The notes under the pieces: model-generated
Databases searched by the model: none
Seen by the model: only the letters and a program-made list of their open reading frames with translations
What the model was told of the DNA's origin: nothing
Translations under genes and position numbers: made by a program
Assembly: GCA_029865945.1 (NCBI GenBank)
Contig: JARXAH010000026.1
Span: 38,670 to 102,669, forward strand
Origin: Bacteriovoracaceae bacterium
GTDB lineage: Bacteria; Bdellovibrionota; Bacteriovoracia; Bacteriovoracales; Bacteriovoracaceae
Length of the DNA stretch: 64,000 nt
Reading direction: 5' to 3'
Shown: one piece after another, positions 18,287 to 27,816 of the stretch
Position numbering within the stretch: the stretch's first letter is position 1
Layout of the letters: every line of letters begins with the position of its first letter

Positions 18287-18320
18287 AACTCATAGAATTT
18301 TTTTTTACAACTATGAGTTT
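18287..18320 (+). promoter_or_regulatory. Hairpin abutting the start codon of the VWA lipoprotein gene
   Basis: AACTCATAG (18287-18295) pairs perfectly with CTATGAGTT (18311-18319), leaving one base before ATG 18321. The only Shine-Dalgarno-like bases (GAG) lie in the 3' arm, and the loop carries a run of T. Like the hairpin before the preceding gene, it would hinder initiation. Function is inference. Confidence 0.5.
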
Positions 18321-20120
18321 ATGAAACCCACATTTTTCTTAAATTTTTTCGTCCTCATTTCTTTCGTTTCTTGTGCACAGAAATCTAATTTTCGAGTAGC
18401 GGAATCACTTATTCCTCTTACACCACCTGATGCACAATTAACTAGTACGCCAACTCAGGCACCAACTTCTACTTCTACCTCTTCACCGACGCCGACTCCG
18501 ACAAGCACGCCCACAAAAACCCCGACGTCGACTGCCACGCCGACCTCAACACCGACAGCAACCGCAACCCCAACCTCGACACCGACTTCAACACCAACAA
18601 AGTTACCGACCCCTTTCCCCACGTCAACGCCCACTTCAACCCCAACCGCAACACCTATTACTGGTTGCATGCAAGTGAAGGCGAGTAATTTTTTATCAAC
18701 CGCCAAAAATGAAAATGGCAGCTGCCAATTTAAGGCATGCTTAGATGATCATTTTGAAGAGTATACAGATTCCTTAACAATCCTCATCAATCAGTATAAT
18801 TCTCTCTACGGGCCGTCTTATCAAGGATCCAATCGCGTAGAATCCACTTGTAAAAATTTAAAAAAATATTGTCAGAATATTGATGCGAAAAATTATACCG
18901 GAGCCACCAATCAAAAAGGTGAGGAGTACTGTTACTTCGCGGGATGTGATCAGCCCAAATATGCAGGGTATCAAAAATATTTAGAATATATCGAGTATTT
19001 AAAAACCCATAAAGGTGAAATCACAATTGATAATAGTGATCCTGTGTGTGGAAAAAAATTATATGATGAATTCAAAAAAGAATTTGATGTCACGAAACAA
19101 AATCAATCGGCACCCGTTTCCGTGGCCGTAGTATTAGATGACTCAGGAAGCATGCTTGGCGAAATTGACATGACCAAAGAGGGACTTAAAGATTTAGTGC
19201 CAACCCTAAAAGATTATCAGGCCAACTTAGATTTAAAATTTTATAAACTCAGTCAACTACACGCCAATCAAAAACAAACTTTTACCCGAATGGTGGGACA
19301 AGACCCCGAATACTTAGTGGAATACTTTAGGCCAAATCCTGTCGATACCGTAAAATTAAATCCTGGAATGAACATAGCAGAAATACAAAAGAAGATTGAT
19401 GTTGCCATTAACAAAGTCAGTATCAATTATCAATATAGTAAAGAGCAAGGACTTTGCTATGCTAAAAGACTCTTAAATGATTTCGCGACGGCACAAAATA
19501 AAGATAATCATGAAATCATGCTGCTTTTAACGGATGAAGATGACAATTTTAAAGGCACCACCGAAGAATGCTATCAGTCGGCGAAAAAATTAGAAACTTC
19601 CGATGGCTATGTTTTTAATTACACTTTATTTAAAGATTCCTTCGGAGGAAAAAATCTTATTCAAGCTTTAATGGATGATGTCAATAAACTTCCTGCGCTC
19701 CAAAAGCAATATGGATTTATTGGGATTATTTACAATGAGAATAATTCTCTTTGTGATCCTGGTCAAAATACTCATGGAAAAAGTTATCTTCAGTATCACC
19801 AATCCTTATTGGCCAATGGAACTTCTTCCTTTATAGGTGATATTTGCAGTTACGATTACCGACAATTGCTAGAAGATAGTTTGGCCAAAATGTTGCTCGA
19901 AGTGGTCGGGTTTAAATATAAAATTTCCTCTTTAAGTAAACACCCAAAACTTTTAGAGGTAAAATTAGAATTAAATAATGGAGTTCTTGAGACTGTGGAT
20001 GCTGCAGATTATGATCTCACTGACGACGGAATTGATCTCTCTCTCATTTTCCACATCTCCATGAAACAAAGACTTCAGGCCGCCAAAAAGGTAATTGTTT
20101 TAGTGCAAGAGGATCTATAG
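18321..20120 (+). CDS. VWA-domain lipoprotein with Thr/Pro-rich stalk
   Basis: A 599-residue predicted outer-membrane or surface lipoprotein. The leader ends in FVLISFVSC (Cys19). A Thr/Pro/Ser stalk (about 35-112) leads to a cysteine-containing spacer and a von Willebrand A domain from about 267. Its metal-ion-dependent adhesion site is VVLDDSGSM, with the later conserved strand [15 protein letters not shown] domains bind protein or matrix ligands through a divalent cation. It follows the secreted metalloprotease gene, and both carry start-site hairpins, suggesting co-regulated surface functions. Two further VWA lipoproteins are encoded at 26.8 and 42.5 kb. Confidence 0.85.
   Translation: MKPTFFLNFFVLISFVSCAQKSNFRVAESLIPLTPPDAQLTSTPTQAPTSTSTSSPTPTPTSTPTKTPTSTATPTSTPTATATPTSTPTSTPTKLPTPFPTSTPTSTPTATPITGCMQVKASNFLSTAKNENGSCQFKACLDDHFEEYTDSLTILINQYNSLYGPSYQGSNRVESTCKNLKKYCQNIDAKNYTGATNQKGEEYCYFAGCDQPKYAGYQKYLEYIEYLKTHKGEITIDNSDPVCGKKLYDEFKKEFDVTKQNQSAPVSVAVVLDDSGSMLGEIDMTKEGLKDLVPTLKDYQANLDLKFYKLSQLHANQKQTFTRMVGQDPEYLVEYFRPNPVDTVKLNPGMNIAEIQKKIDVAINKVSINYQYSKEQGLCYAKRLLNDFATAQNKDNHEIMLLLTDEDDNFKGTTEECYQSAKKLETSDGYVFNYTLFKDSFGGKNLIQALMDDVNKLPALQKQYGFIGIIYNENNSLCDPGQNTHGKSYLQYHQSLLANGTSSFIGDICSYDYRQLLEDSLAKMLLEVVGFKYKISSLSKHPKLLEVKLELNNGVLETVDAADYDLTDDGIDLSLIFHISMKQRLQAAKKVIVLVQEDL
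18460..18655 (+). repeat. Thr/Pro codon repeat in the VWA lipoprotein stalk
   Basis: Degenerate 6 bp and 12 bp repeats of the ACN-CCN type encode a (T/S-P-T-x) stalk such as [20 protein letters not shown]. Synonymous variation is high, so the protein sequence rather than the DNA repeat is probably maintained. The antisense open frame it creates is not a gene. Confidence 0.8.
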
Positions 20121-20144
20121 CTCCTCAATTTGAAATTTCAAGTC

Positions 20145-20251
20145 TATACCGGTCCTGTTTTGAATTTCCAGTGGCATCTTCGTCGTCCACGTATAGAAAA
20201 TACGCTCTCCTCCTCAGCTACTCACTGGAAATTCAAAACCGAACCAGTATA
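20145..20251. repeat. Palindromic element G
   Basis: Inverted repeat of 107 bp between the VWA gene and glmM. The 29-base arms, TATACCGGTCCTGTTTTGAA onward (20145-20173) and CACTGGAAATTCAAAACCGA onward (20223-20251), pair with three mismatches. The right arm closely matches that of element C (42295-42323), about 25 of 29 positions. The centre carries a short CGTAT/ATACG hairpin, with GAG on the minus-strand side. Confidence 0.8.
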
Positions 20252-20304
20252 TAATCCTATTGAAACCCATTTAAGATTGTTGGAAATGACAAAAGAGGTA
20301 TTTT

Positions 20305-21687
20305 ATGACCAGAAGTTTTTTTGGAACAGACGGCATTCGTGGTAAGGCCAATGTTTACCCCATGACGGGAGAAGTGGCGATGTCGCTCGGTCGCGCCGTG
20401 ACTTCCTATTTTCAAAAATTGCGCATGCAAAATTCTGCCAATGTCCAAAATAATCAGCGCCCCGTGATCATTATTGGAAAAGATACTCGCCTTAGTTGTT
20501 ACATGTTGGAGCATGCCATCGCTTGTGGAGTTTGCTCTCAAGGGGGAAAAGCGATTTTGACTGGCCCGCTTCCTACGGCGGGAGTTGCCTTCGCCACACA
20601 GTCCATGCGCGCGGATGCGGGAATTATGATTAGTGCCTCTCACAATCCTTACTCAGATAACGGAATTAAAATTTTTGATCACACCGGACACAAACTTCCG
20701 GATCAAATTGAATTAGAACTAGAGCGCATGATGATGGACCCCAGCATGTTAGAAGAAAAAATTAATGCCCAGCTCGGAAGTGCCAAGCGACTTGATGAAG
20801 TGATTGGCCGCTATATAGTGCAAGCAAAAAATGTTTTTAGTAATCGCTACAATTTATCAGGACTACGCTTAGTAGTTGATTGCGCCAATGGAGCGGCCTA
20901 TAAAGTGGCGCCTATGATATTTGAAGAACTGGGAGGCGAAGTCATTCCTCTCGCCGTCAATCCTAATGGAATAAATATTAACGAGCAATGCGGAGCGCTT
21001 CATCCTCAAAATTGTGCACGCAATGTGGTGTTGTACCGCGCAGATGTGGGAATTTGCTTAGATGGTGATGCCGATAGAATCGTTATGATTGACGAAAAAG
21101 GACGAGTGGTTGACGGCGATCAACTCCTTGGGCTTCTCGCTAAATATATGGTGGATACAAAATCCATGAACGGTTCGCAAGTGATCGGCACCGTGATGAC
21201 CAATGGGGGAGTCGAGCGATACCTAAAATCCATTGGCCTAAGTCTCATTCGAACTAAAGTGGGGGATCGTTACATTGTTGAAAAAATGTTGGAAACAGGT
21301 TCTAACTATGGTGGTGAACCCTCAGGGCACATTATCTTTAAAGATCTCTCTACTACAGGCGACGGAATTGTGGCCGCGCTTAAAACGATTGAGTGTATGC
21401 TCTATTACAAGCGTCCCCTCTCAGAATTAATCAATGGCATCGAACTCTTTCCTCAGGTCATTCGCAACGTAAAAGTCGCGAAGCGCATTCCTTTTGAGGA
21501 CGTCAAAGAACTCACAACGGAAGTAAAAAAAGTGGAGCATGATTTGGGCCCCGAGGGGAGAGTGTTGCTTCGTTACTCAGGGACGGAAAATTTAGCACGG
21601 GTCATGGTCGAAGGTGAAAATCAAGATTCGGTTCAAGGAAATTGTGAGCATTTAGCGAGTATGGTCTCAAAATTTTTAGGCCACTAA
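20305..21687 (+). CDS. glmM: Phosphoglucosamine mutase
   Basis: Converts glucosamine-6-phosphate to glucosamine-1-phosphate for UDP-GlcNAc, peptidoglycan and lipopolysaccharide synthesis. The 460-residue cytoplasmic enzyme starts with SFFGTDGIRGKANVYPMT. The phosphoserine loop is ISASHNPYSDNGIKIF, the magnesium site LDGDADRIVMID, the sugar-binding loop GGEPSGHI and the phosphate-binding loop RYSGTEN, all in GlmM order and length. It has an AGAGGT ribosome binding site. It heads a run of same-strand housekeeping genes (pdxJ, nnr, tsaE) with short gaps. Confidence 0.97.
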   Translation: MTRSFFGTDGIRGKANVYPMTGEVAMSLGRAVTSYFQKLRMQNSANVQNNQRPVIIIGKDTRLSCYMLEHAIACGVCSQGGKAILTGPLPTAGVAFATQSMRADAGIMISASHNPYSDNGIKIFDHTGHKLPDQIELELERMMMDPSMLEEKINAQLGSAKRLDEVIGRYIVQAKNVFSNRYNLSGLRLVVDCANGAAYKVAPMIFEELGGEVIPLAVNPNGININEQCGALHPQNCARNVVLYRADVGICLDGDADRIVMIDEKGRVVDGDQLLGLLAKYMVDTKSMNGSQVIGTVMTNGGVERYLKSIGLSLIRTKVGDRYIVEKMLETGSNYGGEPSGHIIFKDLSTTGDGIVAALKTIECMLYYKRPLSELINGIELFPQVIRNVKVAKRIPFEDVKELTTEVKKVEHDLGPEGRVLLRYSGTENLARVMVEGENQDSVQGNCEHLASMVSKFLGH

Positions 21688-21733
21688 CCTAATAGTATAA
21701 AATAAAAAAACGGCCCACAAAAAGGTATCAAAT

Positions 21734-22513
21734 ATGAAACCAACCTTTTTTTCTAACCCAAGGCTGGGTGTTAACATTGACCATGTCGCCACCTTGAGGC
21801 AAGCGAGAGGTGAGCGCTACCCCTCACCAGAAGTAGCGGCCGAGATAGCTCTAAGAGCGGGAGCAGAGCAAATCACCATTCACTTAAGGGAAGATCGTCG
21901 TCACATCCAAGATGGAGATTTGCCCCTCGTAAAATCGATCACCCAAAAATATAAGGCCCTTCTTAATTTAGAAATGGCCGCCTCCTTAGACATGTTTCCG
22001 ATGGCATTAGAAACAGAACCTGAGTGGATTTGCATCGTTCCTGAAAAACGCGAAGAGCGCACCACCGAGGGCGGATTAAATCTTCTCGATACAAAAACTT
22101 TTGAGATGGTGAAGCGAATTTGTCATGACTGGAAATCTAAGTTTTCCATTGGGCATCAGATTTCGCTCTTCCTAGAGGCCGATGAAAAAATTCTTAAACG
22201 TGCTCTTGATCTTCCCATCGACGCCGTAGAAATTCATACCGGCGAGTACGCAAAAAAATTTTTACTCAAGCAACCCATTGAGGGTTTCCTCAAGGCCTAC
22301 CAGACTGCCCAGGATTTAGTTTTTCATCATGGGAAAAAAAATATTCACGCAGGTCACGGACTAACAATCGATTCCGTTGCGCCGCTGGTAGAGCTTGGAC
22401 TTTTCTCAGAATATAATATTGGCCATTGGATCATTTCTCAGGCGGTCTTTGACGGACTTGAGACGGTAGTGCGAAAGTTAAATAAAGTGATAAAAACAAA
22501 GGCCCAACCATGA
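21734..22513 (+). CDS. pdxJ: Pyridoxine 5'-phosphate synthase
   Basis: Catalyses the last ring-closing step of the DXP-dependent vitamin B6 pathway, from 1-deoxyxylulose-5-phosphate and 3-amino-2-oxopropyl phosphate. The 259-residue TIM barrel has the conserved start LGVNIDHVATLRQARG, the substrate loop TIHLREDRRHIQDGD, the segment EICIVPEK-like WICIVPEKREERTTEGG, and the end segment HAGHGLTIDSV. It overlaps nnr by four bases (ATGA), which indicates translational coupling. Product PLP is needed by several enzymes encoded nearby. Confidence 0.97.
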   Translation: MKPTFFSNPRLGVNIDHVATLRQARGERYPSPEVAAEIALRAGAEQITIHLREDRRHIQDGDLPLVKSITQKYKALLNLEMAASLDMFPMALETEPEWICIVPEKREERTTEGGLNLLDTKTFEMVKRICHDWKSKFSIGHQISLFLEADEKILKRALDLPIDAVEIHTGEYAKKFLLKQPIEGFLKAYQTAQDLVFHHGKKNIHAGHGLTIDSVAPLVELGLFSEYNIGHWIISQAVFDGLETVVRKLNKVIKTKAQP

Positions 22514-24117
22514 GAATTGTTACCGTTGAAGAAATGAAACAAATCGAAAAAAAGACTTTTGAAGATTTTCACATGCAAGAGAGACTCGTCATTGAAAATG
22601 TGGGAACCCAAATTGCGGAGGCGATCGAGCGAGAATTTTTGAGTCAACAAAATGCTTCCTATGAAATTGTTTTTTTGATTGGCAAAGGCAATAACGGATC
22701 AGACGGTTTGGCCACCGCAAGACACTTGGCCAACAATGGCCACAAAGTGGTTGTATTTCGCGCTTATCCCATTAGTGAATGTTCTCCTGAGTGTCAGGCC
22801 CAGTTAAAAATGGCCATGGCTTACGGCGTTGTTGATGTGGAAGCGCTCCAAGTGGAAACTTTACAATCTTATTTTTTGCAATCCTCTCACGATTTTTTAG
22901 TAGTGGATGCCCTCTTTGGGGTTGGCGTTAGGCTTCCGCTCTCCCAACATCTCTACGACTTAATTAATTTTGTTAATGATCACGCCAAAGTCACCATTGC
23001 CATCGATGTTCCTTCTGGCGTTTCTGGTGATTCCGGACAAGTGATGGGCAACGCCATTAATGCTCAGCTTACCTACTGTATTGGTGCCATTAAAATTGGA
23101 TGTCTACTCGCTGACGGCATTACTTATTCTGGTCGCGTGGATCTCATTAACGGCGGATTTCCCAACACGCTCTTAGAGAAGGGCGATAAATTTCAAATTA
23201 CTCTTAATGACGTCATGGCCCCTTTGCAAAAGCGATCCAAGTTTTCTGATAAAAAAACTAACGGCCATGTGCTTATCGTTGGTGGTTCCTCAGGTTTAAC
23301 CGGTGCCTTAGTGATGGCGACCCACGCGGCGATGAAGGTGGGCGCCGGATTAGTGACTGCAGGGACTTGGGCAGAGAGTTATACTGAACTCATGTCACGT
23401 ATCAGACCTGAAGCGATGACTTTTTCCTTTTCTAGTAATGAACAATCTTGGGATAAATTTAAAAATATTCTTCCAAAATTTGATGCGGTCGTCGTTGGCC
23501 CAGGCCTCGGTTTGGATGAAAAGGCGAGATCTGTCGTCACTTTTTTATTACAATTTTTTCATGGGCCACTCATTATTGATGCTGATGGCCTTCGAGTTTT
23601 AGACATCCCATCGGACGCAGAAATGATTCGCAACCGCAAAGGGCCAACACTCTTAACTCCTCACATGGGAGAGTTTGCTGGCCTAACAAAAAAAACGAAA
23701 TCAGATATATCGCTCACCACCATGTCCTCACTTCAAGAATTGGTACACAAACTTTCTTGCACGGTCGTCTTAAAAGGCCCTTGTACTTTTATTGCTGGCC
23801 CCACCGGAAAAACTTTTTTTCATCACTTTCCCAATGATGGAATGGCCAAGGGAGGATCGGGTGATGTGCTCGCAGGAATTTTGGGCGGTCTCCTTGCGCA
23901 GCAATATTCTTCGCAACGACAGGGAAGCGATTTTCAAAATGAAGAATGGGCCCAATCCATATTGCTTGCCATCTATTTACATTCCCGAGCAGGTCTTCAT
24001 GCGGCCCAAAAGGAAGGAACGAGGAGCATGACTGCGATGAGTATTCTTGACGGCCTTCCGGAAACCTTTAAAGAATTTGAATCGGGAAAATTGATTACCG
24101 CCTCTAATTCACCTTAA
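22510..24117 (+). CDS. nnr: Bifunctional NAD(P)H-hydrate epimerase/dehydratase
   Basis: Repairs damaged NAD(P)H hydrates. The N-terminal YjeF domain (about 1-215; GKGNNGSDGLATARHL, IDVPSGVSGDSG) epimerises the R and S forms. The C-terminal ribokinase-like domain (about 230-525; GPGLGLDEKA, DADGLRV, LTPHMGEFAGL, GMAKGGSGDVLAGILGGLLA) dehydrates the S form using ADP or ATP. At 535 residues it is the usual fused length. It overlaps pdxJ by four bases and is followed by tsaE after 12 bases, the common nnr-tsaE pairing. Confidence 0.96.
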   Translation: MRIVTVEEMKQIEKKTFEDFHMQERLVIENVGTQIAEAIEREFLSQQNASYEIVFLIGKGNNGSDGLATARHLANNGHKVVVFRAYPISECSPECQAQLKMAMAYGVVDVEALQVETLQSYFLQSSHDFLVVDALFGVGVRLPLSQHLYDLINFVNDHAKVTIAIDVPSGVSGDSGQVMGNAINAQLTYCIGAIKIGCLLADGITYSGRVDLINGGFPNTLLEKGDKFQITLNDVMAPLQKRSKFSDKKTNGHVLIVGGSSGLTGALVMATHAAMKVGAGLVTAGTWAESYTELMSRIRPEAMTFSFSSNEQSWDKFKNILPKFDAVVVGPGLGLDEKARSVVTFLLQFFHGPLIIDADGLRVLDIPSDAEMIRNRKGPTLLTPHMGEFAGLTKKTKSDISLTTMSSLQELVHKLSCTVVLKGPCTFIAGPTGKTFFHHFPNDGMAKGGSGDVLAGILGGLLAQQYSSQRQGSDFQNEEWAQSILLAIYLHSRAGLHAAQKEGTRSMTAMSILDGLPETFKEFESGKLITASNSP

Positions 24118-24129
24118 GAAGAGAAATTC

Positions 24130-24579
24130 ATGGAAAAAATTTTAAAAGAATGGAAAAAAGTTTTAGAAACAGATTTAGTCTACATCTGCTCTGAAGTGGA
24201 GTCCGAAATTGAGCGGCCCGCCGTTATTTTTCTCGAAGGAAAAATGGGAGCGGGCAAAACCACCTTTGCCCAATATTTTTCCGGCAATCGCACCATGAGC
24301 CCGACCTATTCCATCTTAAATGAAGTGGGCGCTATGCTTCACGGAGATTTCTATCGCCTTGAAGATTCTCAAGAAATTATTCATCTCGATCTTTCTACTC
24401 AACTAGAGGGAAAAGAAATTTTTCTTGCCGAATGGGGGTGGAAATATTTGCCCATCCTTATCCAATATATTCCTGATAACTTTCATTATTATCGATTATT
24501 AATTAACGATGAAATTGATGGATCTACGTCTCCTAACTTACGAAATTTTAAGCTCTATTTTGTAAACCCACTTGTCTGA
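24130..24579 (+). CDS. tsaE: tRNA threonylcarbamoyladenosine biosynthesis ATPase
   Basis: ATPase partner of TsaB and TsaD in making the t6A37 modification of ANN-decoding tRNAs. The 149-residue protein has the Walker A motif EGKMGAGKTTFAQYF, the switch segment MSPTYSILNE, the HGDFYRLEDSQEI segment and the acidic EWG near 108, all standard TsaE features. It is cytoplasmic and follows nnr as in many bacteria. The C-terminus is somewhat longer than usual. It ends 221 bases before the start of the IscR-like gene; a promoter lies between them. Confidence 0.93.
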   Translation: MEKILKEWKKVLETDLVYICSEVESEIERPAVIFLEGKMGAGKTTFAQYFSGNRTMSPTYSILNEVGAMLHGDFYRLEDSQEIIHLDLSTQLEGKEIFLAEWGWKYLPILIQYIPDNFHYYRLLINDEIDGSTSPNLRNFKLYFVNPLV

Positions 24580-24646
24580 GCATTCACCTAAGTTTTGTTT
24601 CATTTTCTATTCGTTAGTGAAAATTACAGTCAACTATTTCCAACCC

Positions 24647-24676
24647 TTGACGTGAGAATTTGAATCAAGTCATACT
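24647..24676 (+). promoter_or_regulatory. Possible sigma70 promoter for the iscR-like gene
   Basis: TTGACG (24647-24652) followed after 18 bases by CATACT (24671-24676) resembles a housekeeping promoter. It would give a leader of roughly 120 bases containing a small TAGGAC/GTCCTA hairpin (24697-24716). Sequence match only. Confidence 0.35.
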
Positions 24677-24800
24677 ATCATAAGGGATGTTTTTAGTAGG
24701 ACAAGGAAAAGTCCTATTGAAAAGTGTACCGATAGCATGGATCAGCTATGTTGGTCTTTGTACGAGGCAAAAACCAAAATTTTTATGGAGGAAACACGAC

Positions 24801-25370
24801 ATGAGACTTACTTCGAAAGGCCGCTACGCGGTACGAGCAATGTTGGATTTAACGATCCACACTCAAGGCAATCCGGTGCGTTTGCAAGAAATTTCCAAGC
24901 GCCAATCCATCAGCCTTCACTATCTTGAGCAATTGTTTAGAAAATTGCGCACAGGAAATGTAGTGAAGTCGGTGAGAGGCCCAGGCGGTGGTTATGTTCT
25001 CGCAAGAAGCCGCGATGAAATTTCTGTGAAAGACATCTTGGGAAGTGTTGGGGAAAACATTAATCCTGCGCGAGACATCTTGGGAATTCCAAGTTCAGGC
25101 GTGGACATGAAAGATTCCAATGGCGAAGACATTATTGTCGACACTCAAGAATTTAACATTACTAAAAATTATTTTGAAAACTTAGGTGTGATCATGCAAG
25201 AGTACTTAATTAGTACGACACTGGGTGATTTGTGCCGAAGATCCTCTATTACTGCCACAGCTGAAAACAATAGCAATAACGCGGGGGCGAATGGTGGAAA
25301 TAATGGAACAACGACGAATACCAACAATGGCGCTTATGTTAATAAGCTCTTTGGATCGATGGATCAATAA
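24801..25370 (+). CDS. Rrf2/IscR-family regulator lacking cluster cysteines
   Basis: Winged-helix Rrf2 regulator, 189 residues. The N-terminal MRLTSKGRYAVRAMLDL and the recognition segment RQSISLHYLEQLFRKLR, then VRGPGGGYVLAR, are typical IscR. In IscR three cysteines between about 90 and 106 plus a histidine bind a 2Fe-2S cluster. Here that region (GENINPARDILGIPSSGVDM) has none, and the only cysteine is near 157 in TLGDLCRRS. An Asn/Gly/Thr-rich tail follows (about 165-182). The start at 24801 has a GGAGG site. The next gene is a cysteine desulfurase, so the isc-type context is kept. It may sense something else or be apo-only. Confidence 0.88.
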   Translation: MRLTSKGRYAVRAMLDLTIHTQGNPVRLQEISKRQSISLHYLEQLFRKLRTGNVVKSVRGPGGGYVLARSRDEISVKDILGSVGENINPARDILGIPSSGVDMKDSNGEDIIVDTQEFNITKNYFENLGVIMQEYLISTTLGDLCRRSSITATAENNSNNAGANGGNNGTTTNTNNGAYVNKLFGSMDQ

Positions 25371-25408
25371 GCAGATCAATAAACGGATCAATAAACGGAT
25401 CAGTAACT
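25361..25408 (+). repeat. 12 bp tandem repeat over the iscR-like stop codon
   Basis: Four 12-base units of the form GGATCAATAAAC (25361-25372, 25373-25384, 25385-25396, 25397-25408, the last diverged). The gene's TAA stop lies in the first unit and recurs in phase in the next ones. Confidence 0.85.
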
Positions 25409-25442
25409 GGACCTTTAGTTTTCTCCAGAATAAGATGGCGTC

Positions 25443-26636
25443 GTGATTTATTGTGATTATAATTCTACGGCGCCCATCTCTCCTATACTAATCGATGCTT
25501 TTGCATCGCTAAAAAGTCGACCCTTTTATAATCCTTCCTCTCCTCATAAAGGGGGGAAGGAGTCGCTCAAACGCATTCATCAGACAGAACATTTTTTATT
25601 AAATTCCTTCTCTCTAAAATCTGCCGATTTTAAAATTCTCTTTCACAGTGGTGCCACTGAAGGAATTTACACTTTTATTTTGGGCCGCCTCAAACAGCTT
25701 AAGAAAAATCATCGCTCAACGATCTTCTTTTATTCTCCCGTCGATCACAGCTCTGTTCTTGGCGTGGCCCAAGAATTTGAGGAAGGAGGCGGTGCCACGA
25801 AAAAAATTCCGCTACATGAATACAATGCGCTCATTGATTGGAAAAAATTGGAAGCGCTGTTCGAGCAAACTGTCGCCTCAAAAGTTGATGAAATTTTATT
25901 AAATATAACTTGGGCCAATGGTGAGACAGGCATGGTGGAGCAACTATCTTCGCTTGCTTTACTCAAACAAAAATTTCCCAAACTAAAAATTCATTTAGAT
26001 GCCACCCAAATGGTTGGCAAGCATCCGCAAGCGTTTCAAATTCCTGAAGGAGTGGATGTGGCCTCTTTTTCCGGACACAAATTTGGCTCGCTTCACGGAG
26101 TAGGTTGGAGTTTCTATCACAAAGATTTTTTATTTCGGCCCTTGTTTCGCGGAGGAAATCAGCAACGCGGCCTTCGCTCAGGAACAATGAGTGGAGAATT
26201 AATTTGGTCACTAGAATTAGCGCTAAAAAATTCCTTAGATAATTTACCTAACTTAGAAAAATCTTACCTGGCCCTCAATTATTTACAGGGCGAAATGAAA
26301 AAAAAACTAGGTGAGTTTGGAGAAATGATTTTACCGTACGAAGCGAAATTAAATAACCATTCCAAGATTTGCAACACCCTTTATTTTCTTTTTTACCCTC
26401 TTCCTTCGGATCAATTTTTACCTATTTTAGATTTAAATGGACTCGCTGCTAGCTCAGGCCCTGCATGCAAAAGTGGGAGCATCAATCCCAGTGAGTTATT
26501 AAAATACCTCGGCAAAGAAAAGTGGGCGAGGCATGGGATTAGATTTTCATTTTCTCCTAGTGACTTGGAAATCGACTCACCCCTCGTTAAAAATATTATC
26601 TCCCAATTTGGCCACGCGCTTAAATCTGCAACTTAA
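25443..26636 (+). CDS. Cysteine desulfurase, NifS/IscS-like
   Basis: PLP enzyme of 397 residues that takes sulfur from cysteine for Fe-S clusters and thiolation. It starts with MIYCDYNSTAPIS (canonical MIYLDYNAT). The PLP lysine is in SFSGHKFGSLHGVG near 214, and the persulfide cysteine is in SSGPACKSGS near 342. GTG 25443 is the start because the family begins exactly there; the ribosome binding site is weak. Position directly after the IscR-like gene supports a Fe-S assembly role. No iscU or iscA gene follows; the next gene is unrelated. NifS versus IscS subtype is not settled. Confidence 0.9.
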   Translation: MIYCDYNSTAPISPILIDAFASLKSRPFYNPSSPHKGGKESLKRIHQTEHFLLNSFSLKSADFKILFHSGATEGIYTFILGRLKQLKKNHRSTIFFYSPVDHSSVLGVAQEFEEGGGATKKIPLHEYNALIDWKKLEALFEQTVASKVDEILLNITWANGETGMVEQLSSLALLKQKFPKLKIHLDATQMVGKHPQAFQIPEGVDVASFSGHKFGSLHGVGWSFYHKDFLFRPLFRGGNQQRGLRSGTMSGELIWSLELALKNSLDNLPNLEKSYLALNYLQGEMKKKLGEFGEMILPYEAKLNNHSKICNTLYFLFYPLPSDQFLPILDLNGLAASSGPACKSGSINPSELLKYLGKEKWARHGIRFSFSPSDLEIDSPLVKNIISQFGHALKSAT

Positions 26637-26788
26637 AATAAAAGTTTCCGCAACAATTGGGAGCGAATCATTCACCGAGGTCTTTACTTTTTTCATATCT
26701 CTTTAGTAATTTTTAAAATTTCTTGCGAAAAATTTATATTAATGACATACCCCGCTCTTAAGATGAATTTTAAAGAAGGGGATTTCTC

Positions 26789-27762
26789 ATGCGACGTGGG
26801 CGTAATCAATTATCTACTTTAGCTCTGTGTTTTATTCTATCGACGCTCACGGATGTACTGGGAAAAAGGATCAGCTAGTTACTGTGGCCAATCAAGATGC
26901 TCAGAATAATCCAAATCCAATTGAACCAGTTGTTTCCGATTCGGTTGAGTCTTCAAAAGAAGTTGCTAAAGAAGTAGCGAAAGAAGCTCCAAACTATAAG
27001 GAAATAAAGAACAAGATTTATTCTTATCGCCAAAGTACTATTTTGCCCTCCATCACTCTAAAAAAACTTGCGGCCAGCGCTAAACGAATTCTTATTTTTG
27101 TTGATGTTTCTGGGACCATGAATTTGTATCAATATAAAGGAAAATATTCTCAAATGCTGATCCATGAGCAATTAGTGGAATTTTATAAATATCTTCATCC
27201 GAAAACAAAATTGGATTTTCTCTATGTAGGGGAGAGTGACAATGTTCGCTATCGCGACGGTCATCCTGAAAATTACTCTCAAGTATTTCATAATCGATCC
27301 CCTTGGTCCCCGAAAACGGCATCGGATTTATCCCAAATAGTGATCAAGGATTTAAGACAATCAAAAGAATCAGGCTGGAATTTACTACATTATCTGAGAT
27401 CCTTTCCAAAGGCCTATGATGGGAATGGTCTTGAACTTAATGCAGAGGTGGCGCACAATACCTTGCGAGAAATTCCTGCCTTCCACGGTAATTATGATTT
27501 CGCCATTGTTCTAGGAGATGGAAATTATACGACTTATGATCCTAGTGAAGATGACACGGCTTATCTAGCGCAGGAACAAGCTTGGATAAATAACATTAGC
27601 TACCCCATTTATTTTAAAAGATTTGGTACGAATGCCAATTACAATGATTTTTTTAATCAAGTTCCTAGAGAAAATAAGGACATTGTTCTTCCCTTTCGAT
27701 TTAGTTTGGATTCCTATACAAAAATTAAAGATTTAGAAACCCAACTTGAGAATAAAAATTGA
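26789..27762 (+). pseudogene. VWA-like lipoprotein gene with a frameshift in the signal peptide
   Basis: ATG 26789 has a strong AAGGGG ribosome binding site and encodes a basic, hydrophobic leader (MRRGRNQLSTLALCFILSTL), but this frame stops at 26876. The long mature frame is open from 26827 in another phase and contains HGCTGKKDQ, a plausible lipobox cysteine. Loss of one base near 26850 would explain the break and, if restored, give a normal lipoprotein. The mature part has an Ala/Glu/Val-rich linker and a VWA-like domain from about residue 85 of the open frame (ILIFVDVSGTMN, the adhesion-site motif). It may be a sequencing error rather than a pseudogene. Confidence 0.65.
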
Positions 27763-27816
27763 AACGAATTTATTGAGATGCTATGATGGGAAAAATTTGA
27801 AGTTTGGGATTGAATT

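Noticed and set aside
18455..18706. Antisense open frame rich in Val and Gly
   Set aside because: It is the reverse complement of the Thr/Pro codon repeat of the VWA lipoprotein.
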